This document shows positions 33,215 to 42,487 of a stretch of DNA of 64,000 bases, in pieces. A program made the position numbers and the translations under genes. Under the pieces are notes generated by a model. That model saw only the letters and a program-made list of their open reading frames with translations. It was not told the DNA's origin and searched no databases. The stretch's first letter is position 1, and each line of letters opens with the position of its first letter. Source of the stretch: Halpernia frigidisoli (GTDB lineage: Bacteria > Bacteroidota > Bacteroidia > Flavobacteriales > Weeksellaceae); assembly GCF_900113805.1 (NCBI RefSeq), contig NZ_FOQT01000005.1:1-64000 (forward strand), given 5' to 3'.

Positions 33215-34969
33215 TTAATTTTTTGTAGTATTAAATTCCTGATTGGTCATCATTTTTTTTGCATTTAAAATCTCTGCAGGCGACTTTGGAATCAAAATTC
33301 TTGGTTTTCGGTTGATCATTGTATAAAAATTGTAGGCAAAAACAAGATGCGAAATCCACATCATCGTACCACCGATCGCGCGCCAAAGCCAAAAAGGCGC
33401 CATTAAAGTTAATCCTTCCACAAAAGGTTTTCCTGCCATCCACAACATTCCTTTTTCTGTTGCACCAATCATTAATGAAACTGTGTAAAACATTAACCCA
33501 ACTAAAGCCAGCCAAAAATGAATTCCGACCCAAACTTTTTTTGGTTCTCTACCCGTTAATCTAGGAACTAACGTATAAATAAAGCCCCAAAGCATAAACG
33601 TAATGATTCCATACATCGTTAAATGCGAGTGCGCAACCGTAAAATCAGTAAAATGCCAGATCAAATTTGTGAACCGAAATGCTTCAACGGTTCCCTGCAT
33701 TGAGCCGGTAAAATAAAATATAATTCCTATTAAATAAAATGGTAAAGTATAACTGGTTCTCAATTTATACCACGCACCATTAAAGGTTAAAAGAAAATTA
33801 GTCGTTCCGGAAACAACAGGAATGATCATCCCAACACTACAAACGATCGCTACAGTTTGCAACCACCAGGGAATCGCACTAAAAATAAAATGGTGACTTC
33901 CTAAAGCCGTGTAAAATAATATCTGTGTCCAAAAAGCTAAAATCCCTAAGCTGTAAGAGTAGATTGGTTTATTTAATTGTTGCGGAAGAAAATAGTACAT
34001 TAAGCCTAAAACCAAAAACATAAACCACATTCCTACGCCCTGGTGCATATAATATCCTTGTGTTATAGTTTCGCCCAGACCATTTTGCCAAAAAGGAAGA
34101 TAACCAGTCAATGAAATAACGATCACGTACATCATTGCCGAAACTATATACCAGTTTGAAACATAGATCTCGTGAGTGGTACGGCTCGCGATAGTTTTCA
34201 AAAAATTATAAAGTGAAAGCGCAATACCAACTGCAAAAAGTAACATTACCGGCCAAATATATTCCCGATATTCACCGCCGGAATTATTAATGCCCGCCAT
34301 CAGAGAAATACTACCCAGCGCAACTGCAGAATTCATAAACCACAAAGAATAATATCCAATTTTTAGGCTAAAAATTCGCACATTACTTACGCGCGGGATC
34401 ACATAGTAAGCCAAACCAACCATCGCGGTAGATGCCCAACCCCAAAAAACCATATTGGTATGAACGGGTCTTAATCTGCCAAAACTCAACCAGCTTTGAT
34501 GATCAACGTCCGGTGCAACGAATTTTATACCTAAATATTCTCCAACTGATGTCGCAATAATTAGCCAGGCGACGGCACTTCCAATAAAATAAATGATGAG
34601 TTTAGATAAATGTTTGGAAACATATTGTTGCGATTGAAAACTTTGTTTCTCCGGAATAACGCGGATATTTTCTATCGTATTAATGTTGGAAATAATTCCC
34701 GTTTTGTCCGAAACAGGTAAATCTCCGGAAAGGATATTTCCCGGCAATTTGTAATCCAGTTCGTCCTGTCTTTTTTTAAAATTTTCCAGCTCATCCGGTG
34801 TAAGATTTCCAAGATTTTTTGTAAAATCTGAAAGTTCTTTTCTTCTTTTTAAATTTAAATAAGAATTATAAAGCTTTACAACACCAATAATTAAAGCGAC
34901 AATTATAGGTAAAAGAATAAGCAGTAATGTGATCTGGATGCCAGATTCTCCAAATAGACCGTTGTTCAT
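33215..34969 (-). CDS. ccoN: cbb3-type cytochrome c oxidase subunit I
   Basis: The catalytic haem-copper oxidase subunit of 584 aa. Visible ligands are the low-spin haem His in RPVHTNMVFWGW, the CuB His in GYYMHQGVGMW, the His pair in FYTALGSHHF with Tyr six residues before (the cbb3-type Tyr position), and the haem His residues in WHFTDFTVAHSHLTMYG. About twelve core helices are present, plus an extra N-terminal helix and a charged linker (about residues 1-125) not typical of simple CcoN. It reduces O2 with high affinity and pumps protons. Confidence 0.93.
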   Translation of the reverse strand: MNNGLFGESGIQITLLLILLPIIVALIIGVVKLYNSYLNLKRRKELSDFTKNLGNLTPDELENFKKRQDELDYKLPGNILSGDLPVSDKTGIISNINTIENIRVIPEKQSFQSQQYVSKHLSKLIIYFIGSAVAWLIIATSVGEYLGIKFVAPDVDHQSWLSFGRLRPVHTNMVFWGWASTAMVGLAYYVIPRVSNVRIFSLKIGYYSLWFMNSAVALGSISLMAGINNSGGEYREYIWPVMLLFAVGIALSLYNFLKTIASRTTHEIYVSNWYIVSAMMYVIVISLTGYLPFWQNGLGETITQGYYMHQGVGMWFMFLVLGLMYYFLPQQLNKPIYSYSLGILAFWTQILFYTALGSHHFIFSAIPWWLQTVAIVCSVGMIIPVVSGTTNFLLTFNGAWYKLRTSYTLPFYLIGIIFYFTGSMQGTVEAFRFTNLIWHFTDFTVAHSHLTMYGIITFMLWGFIYTLVPRLTGREPKKVWVGIHFWLALVGLMFYTVSLMIGATEKGMLWMAGKPFVEGLTLMAPFWLWRAIGGTMMWISHLVFAYNFYTMINRKPRILIPKSPAEILNAKKMMTNQEFNTTKN

Positions 34970-35124
34970 AAAAGTGAAAAATTAAAGCCTGCGAAGGTTT
35001 TGTTAATAAAATATAACAATTTGGTTGTCACACCCTCTTAAATTTATCTTAAAAACAAGGATGTAATTCTCTAACGAAATTAAAGATTTATTGCGAGAAA
35101 AAAATATTTTTTTGCCTTAAATAT

Positions 35125-36012
35125 TTAAAAAAGTATATGATTTTCATCCGCCATTTTTGGAATATGAAGTTCAGTTCCAATTTCTTTGTTTAATTTTTCA
35201 ACAAAGTAAGCAGAAAGTAGCGGCGAAGCTTTCTCAATATTCTGATGCACAAAGAAATAAAAATTTTCCAAACCTTCTTTTTTCCAGATTTTTACCCGTT
35301 CGATCCAGTCGTCCAAACGCTGATAATCACTGTCATCATTTGCGCCAACATATCTTATAAAAGCAGTTTTCGTCGTTAATCTCATATGCAGAATATCGCG
35401 TCTTCCGGCTGTATCTACAATAATATTGGTGACGTTATTTTCCTCGAAAACTTCACAGATTTGGTTAAAAATTTCTTCGTCTGCAAACCATTCTTCATTT
35501 CTTAATTCTATCGCGAGTGGTACTTCCTTTGGCCAGTCGTTTACAAATTTCTCAAGCCTGTCATAATCTTTTGGTTTAAAATTATCATGAAGTTGCAAAA
35601 AAACCATTCCCAGTTTTTCATCAAAATTTAAAACCGATGTTGCAAAATTTGTAACAACGTCCGTGATATTCAATAATCTTCGGTAATGAGAAACTGTATT
35701 TGGAATTTTTGGGAAAAATTTAAAATCTTTCGGTGTTTTGTCTTTCCAGGTTAAAACCCGATCCGGCGTTGGCAAACTGTAAAAAGTAGCATTTAATTCA
35801 ATGGAATTAAACTGCGTAGAATAATAACTCAATTCATCTTTTGTCCCTTTCGGGTAAAATCCTTTCAGATCTATTTTGTTCCATTTTGCGCAACCCACAA
35901 AAGCCTGAAATTTTTTGGACTTCTTTTCCTTTAAAATTTCCCTCGTTCTTAGATGATCTTTTGGCAGCGTAAAATCAATTTCCGAAGGATTTGGGACTTG
36001 TCCGAATTTCAT
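35125..36012 (-). CDS. DUF72 domain-containing protein (YecE-like)
   Basis: A 295-aa protein of the DUF72 family, a TIM-barrel-like fold of unknown activity. Characteristic segments are FVGCAKWNKIDLKGFYPKGT at the start, ELSYYSTQFNSIELNATFYS, then KDFKFFPKIPNTVSHYRRL, LQLHDNFKP, AIELRNEEWF and the final FFVHQNIEKASPLLSAYF. It is a single minus-strand gene whose neighbours on either side are unrelated. Confidence 0.92.
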   Translation of the reverse strand: MKFGQVPNPSEIDFTLPKDHLRTREILKEKKSKKFQAFVGCAKWNKIDLKGFYPKGTKDELSYYSTQFNSIELNATFYSLPTPDRVLTWKDKTPKDFKFFPKIPNTVSHYRRLLNITDVVTNFATSVLNFDEKLGMVFLQLHDNFKPKDYDRLEKFVNDWPKEVPLAIELRNEEWFADEEIFNQICEVFEENNVTNIIVDTAGRRDILHMRLTTKTAFIRYVGANDDSDYQRLDDWIERVKIWKKEGLENFYFFVHQNIEKASPLLSAYFVEKLNKEIGTELHIPKMADENHILF

Positions 36013-36097
36013 TTTTTTAGGTTTTAGGTGTTAGAAATTAGGTTTTGGTTTTAACAAAGATAAAGAACGAATCAAAATCTACTTATTCTTAATTTTT

Positions 36098-36697
36098 CTA
36101 TTTGAAGGCAATGTTAAAAACCCATTCCCATTTATGTTCACCTCTAAATAAGACGAAATTTCCGTCTGGCGATATTACGATTGCAGAATCGCAGGGATAA
36201 TGAAAATTAAAAAATATTTCTTCTATTATCTTAGCTTTATCATAAATCCATTCAAACTTTTGAAGTCTATTTGTTAAGCCTTTTTCATCAGCATAAACGA
36301 GGAATAATGGTGAGTTTATTTTTTCAAATTTTTTAATATATTCTTTTAAATCAGAAAAAACATATTCATTTTGATCTGAATTTTTATTACAATCATCAAT
36401 TCCCTGATAATAATTTATTGTAAATTTTTTGTTGAAATTTTGTTGAAGATTAAAAAAGTCTTTAATTTTTTTTAATTGAACTTCATCTAATTTTCCTTCT
36501 GCGATTCTCTGAACTCTGATGTTGTAAGTTATAGAATCTTGATTATCAGACCAAGAATAAAACATTTTATCATTGTTGCGCAGAAATTCTTTTTTACTTA
36601 TTTCACTAAAATTATCATCAACATAAACTTCCTTTTTCTGTGCATTTAGTTTTAAACCGAACAACAAAGTAAAAAATAAGAAACTAATTTTTTCCAT
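36098..36697 (-). CDS. Exported protein of unknown function
   Basis: About 199 aa from the ATG at 36697. The N-terminus MEKISFLFFTLLFGLKLNAQ is a standard signal peptide. The longer frame to 36787 would overlap nrdA and has no signal, so it is rejected. The mature part is mixed alpha/beta with a conserved-looking ILFRGEHKWEW-type ending (seen as VLFRGEHKWEWVF). No family is recognised. A terminator hairpin separates it from nrdA. Confidence 0.65.
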   Translation of the reverse strand: MEKISFLFFTLLFGLKLNAQKKEVYVDDNFSEISKKEFLRNNDKMFYSWSDNQDSITYNIRVQRIAEGKLDEVQLKKIKDFFNLQQNFNKKFTINYYQGIDDCNKNSDQNEYVFSDLKEYIKKFEKINSPLFLVYADEKGLTNRLQKFEWIYDKAKIIEEIFFNFHYPCDSAIVISPDGNFVLFRGEHKWEWVFNIAFK

Positions 36698-36715
36698 AAT
36701 AATCAAAGATAAAAA

Positions 36716-36740
36716 AAACCGCAGAAAAATTCTACGGTTT
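36716..36740 (-). terminator. Terminator after nrdA
   Basis: Read on the minus strand, AAACCGTAGAATTTTTCTGC continues into GGTTTTTTTT. The stem has one mismatch. It lies about 30 nt after the nrdA stop. Confidence 0.75.
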
Positions 36741-36770
36741 ACCTTATACTTTTGCCTTTTTATTTCAATG

Positions 36771-38426
36771 TTACGCCTCACACGCACTACAACTTACAAA
36801 ATTCACCATCATTTCCTTAGAAACTGACGAACTTCTTTGGTAATACAAGGTTTTCACGCCTTTTTTCCAGGCTTCGATGTAAAGATAATTGACATCTTTT
36901 ATCGGCATCGTTGCAGGAATATTTAAATTCAAACTTTGCGCCTGATCGATGTATTGCTGTCTTTGTGCTGCTTGAGAAATCACTTCCATCGGCGAGATTT
37001 CTTTAAAGGTTTTAAAAACCAATTTTTCTTCCTCCGTCAATTCATTCAAATGCTGTACAGAACCGTGGTTCAACATAATTGCACGCCACGTTTCTTCATT
37101 ATCCAGACCTTTTTCCTGAAGTAATTTTGCCAGATATTTATTCTTACGCATAAAATTACCTTTCGCCAAACCGGCTTTATAGTAATTCGATGCAAAAGGC
37201 TCAATTCCCGGAGAAGTTTGTCCTAAAATTGCCGAACTTGAAGTCGTTGGTGCAATCGCCATTACCGTCGTATTACGCATTCCGTAACCTTTTAAGATTT
37301 CCGGTTCGCCGTAGATATTTGCTAATTCTCTGCTTGCAATATCGGCTTCAGAACGGATATGTTTGAAGGCTCTTGCGTTAAATTGTGTCGCTTCAAAACT
37401 CTCAAACGGAATGTTATTTTTCTGCAGATAAGAATGGTAACCCAAAACGCCCAAACCTAAAGCACGGTGACGCAAAGCAAAAGTCCGCGCACCATTTAAG
37501 TAATAATTCCCTTCCGTTTTTTCAATAAATTCTGATAAAACTGCGTCTAAGAAATAGATCGCCAATTGTACCGCGTTTGTGTCTTTCCATTCATCATATA
37601 ATTCCAGATTCATGGAAGACAAACAGCAGATAAAAGATTCTTTTTCCGTGGAAGGCAACATAATTTCCGAGCAAAGATTACTCGCGTTCACCATTAAACC
37701 TAAGTCTTTATAAACCTGCGGTTTATTTCTGTTCACATTATCGGTGAATAAAATATACGGCAAACCTTTCTGTTGGCGACTTTCCAGCACGCGCGCCCAG
37801 ATTTTTCTTTTCTCTGTATCGCCTTCTATCATGTCGTTCATCCAATAATCCGGCACACAAATTCCGGTAAAAAGGTTCTGAATCGGACTTCCAATATCTT
37901 TTATCGACAAAAATTCTTCAATATCGCCGTGGTCAATATCCAGATACGCCGCAAAAGCACCTCTGCGAACGCCACCTTGAGAAACCACATCCATCGCAGT
38001 GTCATATAATTTCATAAAAGAAACCGCGCCGGAAGATTTTCCGTTGTCAGTAACTGCAGTTCCACGATTTCTCAATTCGCCAAAATAGCCCGAAGTTCCG
38101 CCGCCAATTTTGGTCTGCATGATTACTTCGCCCAATTTATGCGTAATTCCTTCAATATTATCCGGAACATGAACATTAAAACACGAGATCGGCAAACCGC
38201 GTTCAGTTCCCATATTGGCCCAAACCGGTGAAGAAAAACTGATCCAGCCTTTTCTGATCATCTCTTCGAAAGCCGGTTGCAATTCCGGTTTGTAAAGTCT
38301 TTTTGCCGCTGCGCCCGTAATTCTTAAAATTGCGCCGTCCACCGTTTCGCCTTTCAGCAGATAACCGCGGTTCAGCATTTGCTCAGACTCTTCGTTCAGC
38401 CACCAGATTTCTTTTTTTTCTTCCAT
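36771..38426 (-). CDS. nrdA: Ribonucleoside-diphosphate reductase, alpha subunit
   Basis: The class I ribonucleotide reductase catalytic chain, 551 aa. It reduces NDPs to dNDPs. Core signatures are SCFNVHVPDN, GGTSGYFGELRNRG, the catalytic loop around SNLCSEIMLP (Asn-x-Cys-x-Glu), CCLSSMNLELYDEW, the nucleotide-site loop MAIAPTTSSSAILGQTSPGIEP and a C-terminal CSAC pair for re-reduction. It is much shorter than the E. coli protein because the N-terminal ATP-cone is absent. It lies upstream of a small gene, with nrdB further along the strand. Confidence 0.95.
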   Translation of the reverse strand: MEEKKEIWWLNEESEQMLNRGYLLKGETVDGAILRITGAAAKRLYKPELQPAFEEMIRKGWISFSSPVWANMGTERGLPISCFNVHVPDNIEGITHKLGEVIMQTKIGGGTSGYFGELRNRGTAVTDNGKSSGAVSFMKLYDTAMDVVSQGGVRRGAFAAYLDIDHGDIEEFLSIKDIGSPIQNLFTGICVPDYWMNDMIEGDTEKRKIWARVLESRQQKGLPYILFTDNVNRNKPQVYKDLGLMVNASNLCSEIMLPSTEKESFICCLSSMNLELYDEWKDTNAVQLAIYFLDAVLSEFIEKTEGNYYLNGARTFALRHRALGLGVLGYHSYLQKNNIPFESFEATQFNARAFKHIRSEADIASRELANIYGEPEILKGYGMRNTTVMAIAPTTSSSAILGQTSPGIEPFASNYYKAGLAKGNFMRKNKYLAKLLQEKGLDNEETWRAIMLNHGSVQHLNELTEEEKLVFKTFKEISPMEVISQAAQRQQYIDQAQSLNLNIPATMPIKDVNYLYIEAWKKGVKTLYYQRSSSVSKEMMVNFVSCSACEA

Positions 38427-38446
38427 TTTCTTTATTTTGTAGTTGC

Positions 38447-38472
38447 TGTCATTGCGAGGAACGAAGCAATCT
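38447..38472. repeat. Short palindromic repeat (ATTGCGAGGAACGAAGCAAT type)
   Basis: TGTC, then ATTGCGAGGAACGAAGCAAT, then CT. The ends ATTGC and GCAAT pair around a purine-rich loop. I recall this motif as a repeat found in many bacterial genomes. One copy is seen here, between nrdA and the type E repeat. Confidence 0.55.
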
Positions 38473-38527
38473 TTTATTTTTATTTTTACCTTTTTTGGGA
38501 GCAGAAAGTTTCCGCTTCTTTTTAAAT

Positions 38528-38601
38528 GTCTTCCCGCTTTCCACTATATCTTTTTATTTTTTTCAAAAAAAAATAAAAAGGATGCCGTTTCAATCGGGGC
38601 T
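38528..38601 (-). repeat. Dispersed structured repeat, type E
   Basis: Read on the minus strand, CCCCGATTGAAACGGCATCC is followed by a T-rich/A-rich hairpin and then AGATATAGTGGAAAGCGGGA. The architecture (conserved flanks, ATCC before the T run, GAT after the A run) is like the A-D family, but the flank sequences differ. The gap 38427-38676 holds this element and the short palindrome and no gene. Confidence 0.65.
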
Positions 38602-38676
38602 ATTAAAATCGTTTTTTTCTCTTTCGTAAGATTTTTTCACCTCGATGAAATAGGAAATATTCTTTAAAGCAATTTT

Positions 38677-38994
38677 CTAATCAGTAATTTTTTCTAGCTC
38701 TCTCAAATCTAATCCTGCAGCATCTAAATACATTTCATCAAACTCTTTTGAATCAAGCAATGTAATTCCGCCAATTGGATTTAATTCTATATTTTTTATT
38801 AAAATTTCAAAATTAAAATCCGCTGAATTTGCATTTCCATTTTTTTCTGTGAAATTTTGAACTTTGCTCTTAAATTTATCATAATTGTGAATTGATAAAA
38901 AATCTCCGCCAATTACGCCCATATTTTCATCAATAATTTTGAAATCCACATTTCCGATTTCATAGACGTCAATGAATATTTTTCCCTCCATCAT
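38677..38994 (-). CDS. Small hypothetical protein between nrdA and nrdB
   Basis: About 105 aa from the ATG at 38994 (a second ATG follows directly). The upstream part of the open frame runs through repeat copy B and is not coding. The protein is acidic and soluble, without signal peptide, for example IDVYEIGNVDFKIIDENMG and a C-terminal DAAGLDLRELEKITD. I recognise no family. Its location between the two ribonucleotide reductase genes is probably incidental, since repeats lie on both sides. Confidence 0.5.
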   Translation of the reverse strand: MMEGKIFIDVYEIGNVDFKIIDENMGVIGGDFLSIHNYDKFKSKVQNFTEKNGNANSADFNFEILIKNIELNPIGGITLLDSKEFDEMYLDAAGLDLRELEKITD

Positions 38995-39030
38995 TTTGAG
39001 TTCTAATTTAAAATTCGCCTTTTTGGATTT

Positions 39031-39106
39031 GCGCCCCGACTTGAGTGGAAATCCTTTTTTTGCATTTGAAAAAAAGATTGGGAACGGAAGGCGGAAACTG
39101 GCGCCC
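39031..39106 (+). repeat. Dispersed structured repeat, copy B
   Basis: Almost identical to copy A, but the closing stem is GCGCC...GGCGC in place of GCAG...CTGC, a compensated difference. It lies between the small hypothetical gene and nrdB, in plus orientation. Confidence 0.85.
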
Positions 39107-39164
39107 AAATAATTCTAAAAATTTTCATTTTCTTGGTTATTGGCTCTTTAATCTTGCTTCTCAA

Positions 39165-40139
39165 TTAAAACAAATCGTTCGCAGTAATACTTTTATCGTG
39201 TTTTGTATAGTCAGTAGGTCTTTTGGCGAAGAAATCATCCATAGAGTTGGCGAAAACTTCTTCCTCAAACCACATCATTGGCCGGTATTGTTCCGGCGAA
39301 ATATTGTAACGCGGTTTCATGCCGATTTTTTTCAAACTGTCATCCACTCTGTATTTCATGAAGTTGTAAAGATCTTCTTTTGAAATATTGTCAATTTCGC
39401 CCATTTCAAAGATCCAGTCTAATAATTTTGCTTCAAGTTCCACGGACTGATCTACCAAAGTGTAAATATCTTCAATATCAGATTCTGTTAAAAGATCCGG
39501 TTGCTCTTTGCGAATGGTATTAATCAAATAAATTCCTGCGTTGGCGTGAATCTGCTCATCAACGGAAGTCCAGCCAATTACGTTGGATACATTTTTAAGA
39601 TAACCTTTAAATCTTGTAAACGATAAAATAATCGCAAACTGACTGAAAAGCGACACATTTTCTATTAAAATACTGAAAAGCAACAATGAAGAAACGTATT
39701 CTTTTGGCGTCGTAGAATTAGCAAATTTCAAAACATTTCCAAGGAAATCGATGCGTTCTTTTACGGCAGGAACTTCTACGACAGAAGTAAAATCTTCATT
39801 GTAACCCAAAACTTCCAACAGTCTTGAATAGGCTTCACTGTGGCGAAATTCGCATTCGGCGAACGTAGAACCAAGTCCATTAAATTCTGGTTTTGGCAAA
39901 TGCGTGTAAAGATTTCCCCAAAAAGTTTTCACAGAAACTTCAATTTGTGCGATCGCTAAAAGTGAATTTTTGATCGCGTTTCTTTCTTTAGGCTCCAGTT
40001 GAGAATGGAAATCCTGAATATCCGCGGTAAAATCTACTTCAGAATGAACCCAAAATGATTTATTGATGGCATCCGTGAACTGTGTAACTTCAGGATATTC
40101 AAATGGTTTGTAACTTACTCTTTTGTCGAAAATGCCCAT
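39165..40139 (-). CDS. nrdB: Ribonucleoside-diphosphate reductase, beta subunit
   Basis: The radical-generating subunit of class I ribonucleotide reductase, 324 aa. Diiron ligand motifs are visible: the Asp/Glu region DFHSQLEPKERNAIKNSLL, ECEFRHSEAYSRLLEVLGY (Glu and His ligands, Tyr radical region), ILIENVSLFSQFA (Glu) and DEQIHANAGIYL (Glu-x2-His). The C-terminus ends ITANDLF, the tail expected to dock into the alpha subunit. Its upstream region contains palindromes and DnaA-box-like sites. Confidence 0.96.
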   Translation of the reverse strand: MGIFDKRVSYKPFEYPEVTQFTDAINKSFWVHSEVDFTADIQDFHSQLEPKERNAIKNSLLAIAQIEVSVKTFWGNLYTHLPKPEFNGLGSTFAECEFRHSEAYSRLLEVLGYNEDFTSVVEVPAVKERIDFLGNVLKFANSTTPKEYVSSLLLFSILIENVSLFSQFAIILSFTRFKGYLKNVSNVIGWTSVDEQIHANAGIYLINTIRKEQPDLLTESDIEDIYTLVDQSVELEAKLLDWIFEMGEIDNISKEDLYNFMKYRVDDSLKKIGMKPRYNISPEQYRPMMWFEEEVFANSMDDFFAKRPTDYTKHDKSITANDLF

Positions 40140-40564
40140 ATTTAAAATAGTTGTTAGGTGATGAAAAACGAGACAGAAACTTTTCGTTGAAATTTAAATA
40201 TTTGATAATCAATAATTTATCAATTGTACCGAATAATATTTAAAAATACGCACTTATTTTTGTCGTGTTTACAAAAGTAGAACTTGAAAGCCGAAATTAA
40301 AAATGAAAACGCCGTCAAAATGTTAAATTTTTGATTTTTAAGTCCAAAAGTTTTCCACAATCACACAGACTCTTTGCTATCAACTGATTATGACAAAAAG
40401 TTGTTGATAAAGGCTTTTAGAAGTAATAATTTATTAAACAAAATTTTAAAATTTAATCTATAACTGGATTTAAAAACTAAACAATACAAAGAAAAATTCA
40501 GTTTTTAAAACATGTAACAAATTCTGAAAATCTTCTACCAATTAGAAAACTAAAACCGCACTTA
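40140..40564. promoter_or_regulatory. Divergent control region between nrdB and ABC efflux operon
   Basis: There is no gene in this 425-nt gap. The minus strand has TACTTTTG (40272-40279), an exact TAnnTTTG box for nrdB. A palindrome TTGATAATCAA lies at 40202-40212, with TTATCAA repeated at 40217-40223. Two DnaA-box-like nonamers, each one mismatch from TTATCCACA, are at 40351-40359 (TTTTCCACA) and 40402-40410 (complement TTATCAACA). nrd genes are DnaA-regulated in some bacteria, so this could be meaningful, but AT-rich DNA makes chance matches common. Confidence 0.4.
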
Positions 40565-41257
40565 ATGTTAGTAATTAAAGACCTCAACAAATCTTACGAC
40601 ACAGGCAAAAGTAAACTGCACGTGCTGAAAGGAATTGATCTTAGCATCGACGAAGGTGAATTTGTGTCTATCATGGGTTCTTCCGGAAGTGGAAAATCGA
40701 CGCTTCTTAATATTATCGGGATTTTAGATGAAAAAGATGATGGTATTTATAATCTAGATGGTTTTCCCATTGAAGATCTTACAGAAATAAAAGCCGCCGA
40801 ATACCGAAGTAAATTCCTGGGATTTATTTTTCAATCCTTTAATTTAATTGGCTACAAAAATGCTCTGGAAAATGTAGCACTTCCACTCTATTATCAAAAT
40901 GTACCAAGAAAAGAGAGAAATATCCGCGCGATGGAATATCTTGAAAAAGTAGGTTTAGCGCAATGGGCGACACATTTACCCAACGAACTTTCTGGTGGAC
41001 AAAAACAAAGGGTTGCGATCGCAAGAGCTTTGGTGACAGATCCGAAAGTGATCCTCGCGGATGAGCCAACCGGCGCGCTTGATTCCCAAACTACTTATGA
41101 GATCATGAAATTACTTCAGGAAATCAACAACAGCGGGAAAACGATAATTGTTGTAACGCATGAAAACGATGTTGCAGCGCAAACCAAAAGAAATGTGATT
41201 TTAAAAGATGGAATTATAGAAAGTGATTCATTTATTAACCAAAAAGTTTTAGTCTAA
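40565..41257 (+). CDS. ABC transporter ATP-binding protein (MacB/LolD type)
   Basis: A 230-aa ATPase. Walker A is GSSGSGKST (about 38-46), the Q-loop is FIFQSFNLI, the signature is [15 protein letters not shown], and Walker B is [13 protein letters not shown] followed by the switch His in VVTHEND. The type is that of MacB/LolD/FtsE-like mechanotransmission transporters. It is the first gene of a four-gene operon with two FtsX-like permeases and a MacA-like adaptor, and there are 0 nt between it and the next gene. Confidence 0.95.
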   Translation: MLVIKDLNKSYDTGKSKLHVLKGIDLSIDEGEFVSIMGSSGSGKSTLLNIIGILDEKDDGIYNLDGFPIEDLTEIKAAEYRSKFLGFIFQSFNLIGYKNALENVALPLYYQNVPRKERNIRAMEYLEKVGLAQWATHLPNELSGGQKQRVAIARALVTDPKVILADEPTGALDSQTTYEIMKLLQEINNSGKTIIVVTHENDVAAQTKRNVILKDGIIESDSFINQKVLV

Positions 41258-42487
41258 ATGTTTGATATAGACAGATGGCGGGAAATTTTTGAATCTATTC
41301 GCAGTAATGTATTGCGGACGATACTTTCAGGCTTTACCGTGGCTTTAGGATTATTTATTTTTATTGTTCTTTTTGGTATTGGAAATGGTTTAAAAAACGC
41401 TTTTACTGAAGGTTTTGCACGAGATGCCACCAATTTAATTTCAATTTCAACCGGTAAAACAAGTATAGCTTTTGATGGGTTGCAAACCAATCGACTGGTC
41501 GTTTTGCAAAACAGTGATTTTGAAAATATTAAAAAAGAAGATCCTGCAAGTATTGAATATTCCTCGCCAAGATACACGGCAAGTATGGTCGTAAAATATG
41601 GCAGAGAAAGCGGTTCTTATCAGGTAAATGGCGCTGATAAAAATGAAACATATATTGAAAACAGAAAGGTTTTAGACGGAAGATACATTAATGATGCAGA
41701 TATTAGCGCCAAACAAAATGTGGCAGTTATCGGCAGAATGGTTCAGCGCGATCTTATAAAAAATGGTTCACCGGTTGGAAAAGATATTAGTTTAAACGGA
41801 ACAATGTTTAAAGTAGTGGGCGTTTTTTCTGATGATGGTGGTGATAATGATGAAAGAATGATTAGTGTACCGATTTCTACGCTTCAACAATTAAAAAAAG
41901 GTTCTGATACATTAAGTACGGTTTATCTTACCTATAATCCAAATATGTCGCCAGCGGAAGCGATAAAATACAGCGATAAACTACAAAAAAATCTAAAGAA
42001 AAGTTTAAAAGTTTCGCCTGATGATGAGAATGCAGTCCGCGTAAATAATAATGCCAAAAACATGGAAAATACTTTTCAGTTTTTGTTAATTATTACCATT
42101 ATTGTTGGCTTTATAGGATTGGGAACATTACTGGCGGGAATTATCGGGATCAGTAACATTATGGTTTATATCGTGAAAGAGCGCACAAAAGAAATTGGTG
42201 TCCGAAAAGCGATCGGTGCAAAACCAAGTGCGATCGTGGGTTTAATTATTCAGGAAAGTGTTGTGATCACAGTAATTTCCGGAATTATCGGCGTTGGTTT
42301 AGGAATTTTAACCTTATTTCTCGTCGGTGACAGTTTAGAAAAATATTTTATAAAAGATCCGTCCGTTGGTTGGGGTTTAATAATTGTGGCTTTTGTCTGT
42401 CTTGTTTTTGCAGGATTGATCGCAGGATTTGTGCCGGCATTTCGGGCAAGTAGAATTAAACCGATTGAAGCGTTACGCACCGAGTAA
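41258..42487 (+). CDS. MacB/FtsX-type ABC transporter permease (first)
   Basis: A 409-aa permease with the MacB-PCD/FtsX layout: one N-terminal helix (about 17-40), a large periplasmic domain (about 45-270), then three C-terminal helices (about 272-300, 325-350, 365-390). The segment IVKERTKEIGVRKAIGAKPSAI is the coupling motif between transporter and ATPase, and the protein ends FRASRIKPIEALRTE. It probably pairs with the second permease to form a heterodimer. It is translated directly after the ATPase gene. Confidence 0.94.
   Translation: MFDIDRWREIFESIRSNVLRTILSGFTVALGLFIFIVLFGIGNGLKNAFTEGFARDATNLISISTGKTSIAFDGLQTNRLVVLQNSDFENIKKEDPASIEYSSPRYTASMVVKYGRESGSYQVNGADKNETYIENRKVLDGRYINDADISAKQNVAVIGRMVQRDLIKNGSPVGKDISLNGTMFKVVGVFSDDGGDNDERMISVPISTLQQLKKGSDTLSTVYLTYNPNMSPAEAIKYSDKLQKNLKKSLKVSPDDENAVRVNNNAKNMENTFQFLLIITIIVGFIGLGTLLAGIIGISNIMVYIVKERTKEIGVRKAIGAKPSAIVGLIIQESVVITVISGIIGVGLGILTLFLVGDSLEKYFIKDPSVGWGLIIVAFVCLVFAGLIAGFVPAFRASRIKPIEALRTE

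Noticed and set aside
33215-34969. Nitric oxide reductase subunit NorB
   Set aside because: The Tyr six residues before the His pair and the CcoN-like sequence around it, plus the adjacent TQQVR-type CcoO protein, indicate a cbb3 oxidase.
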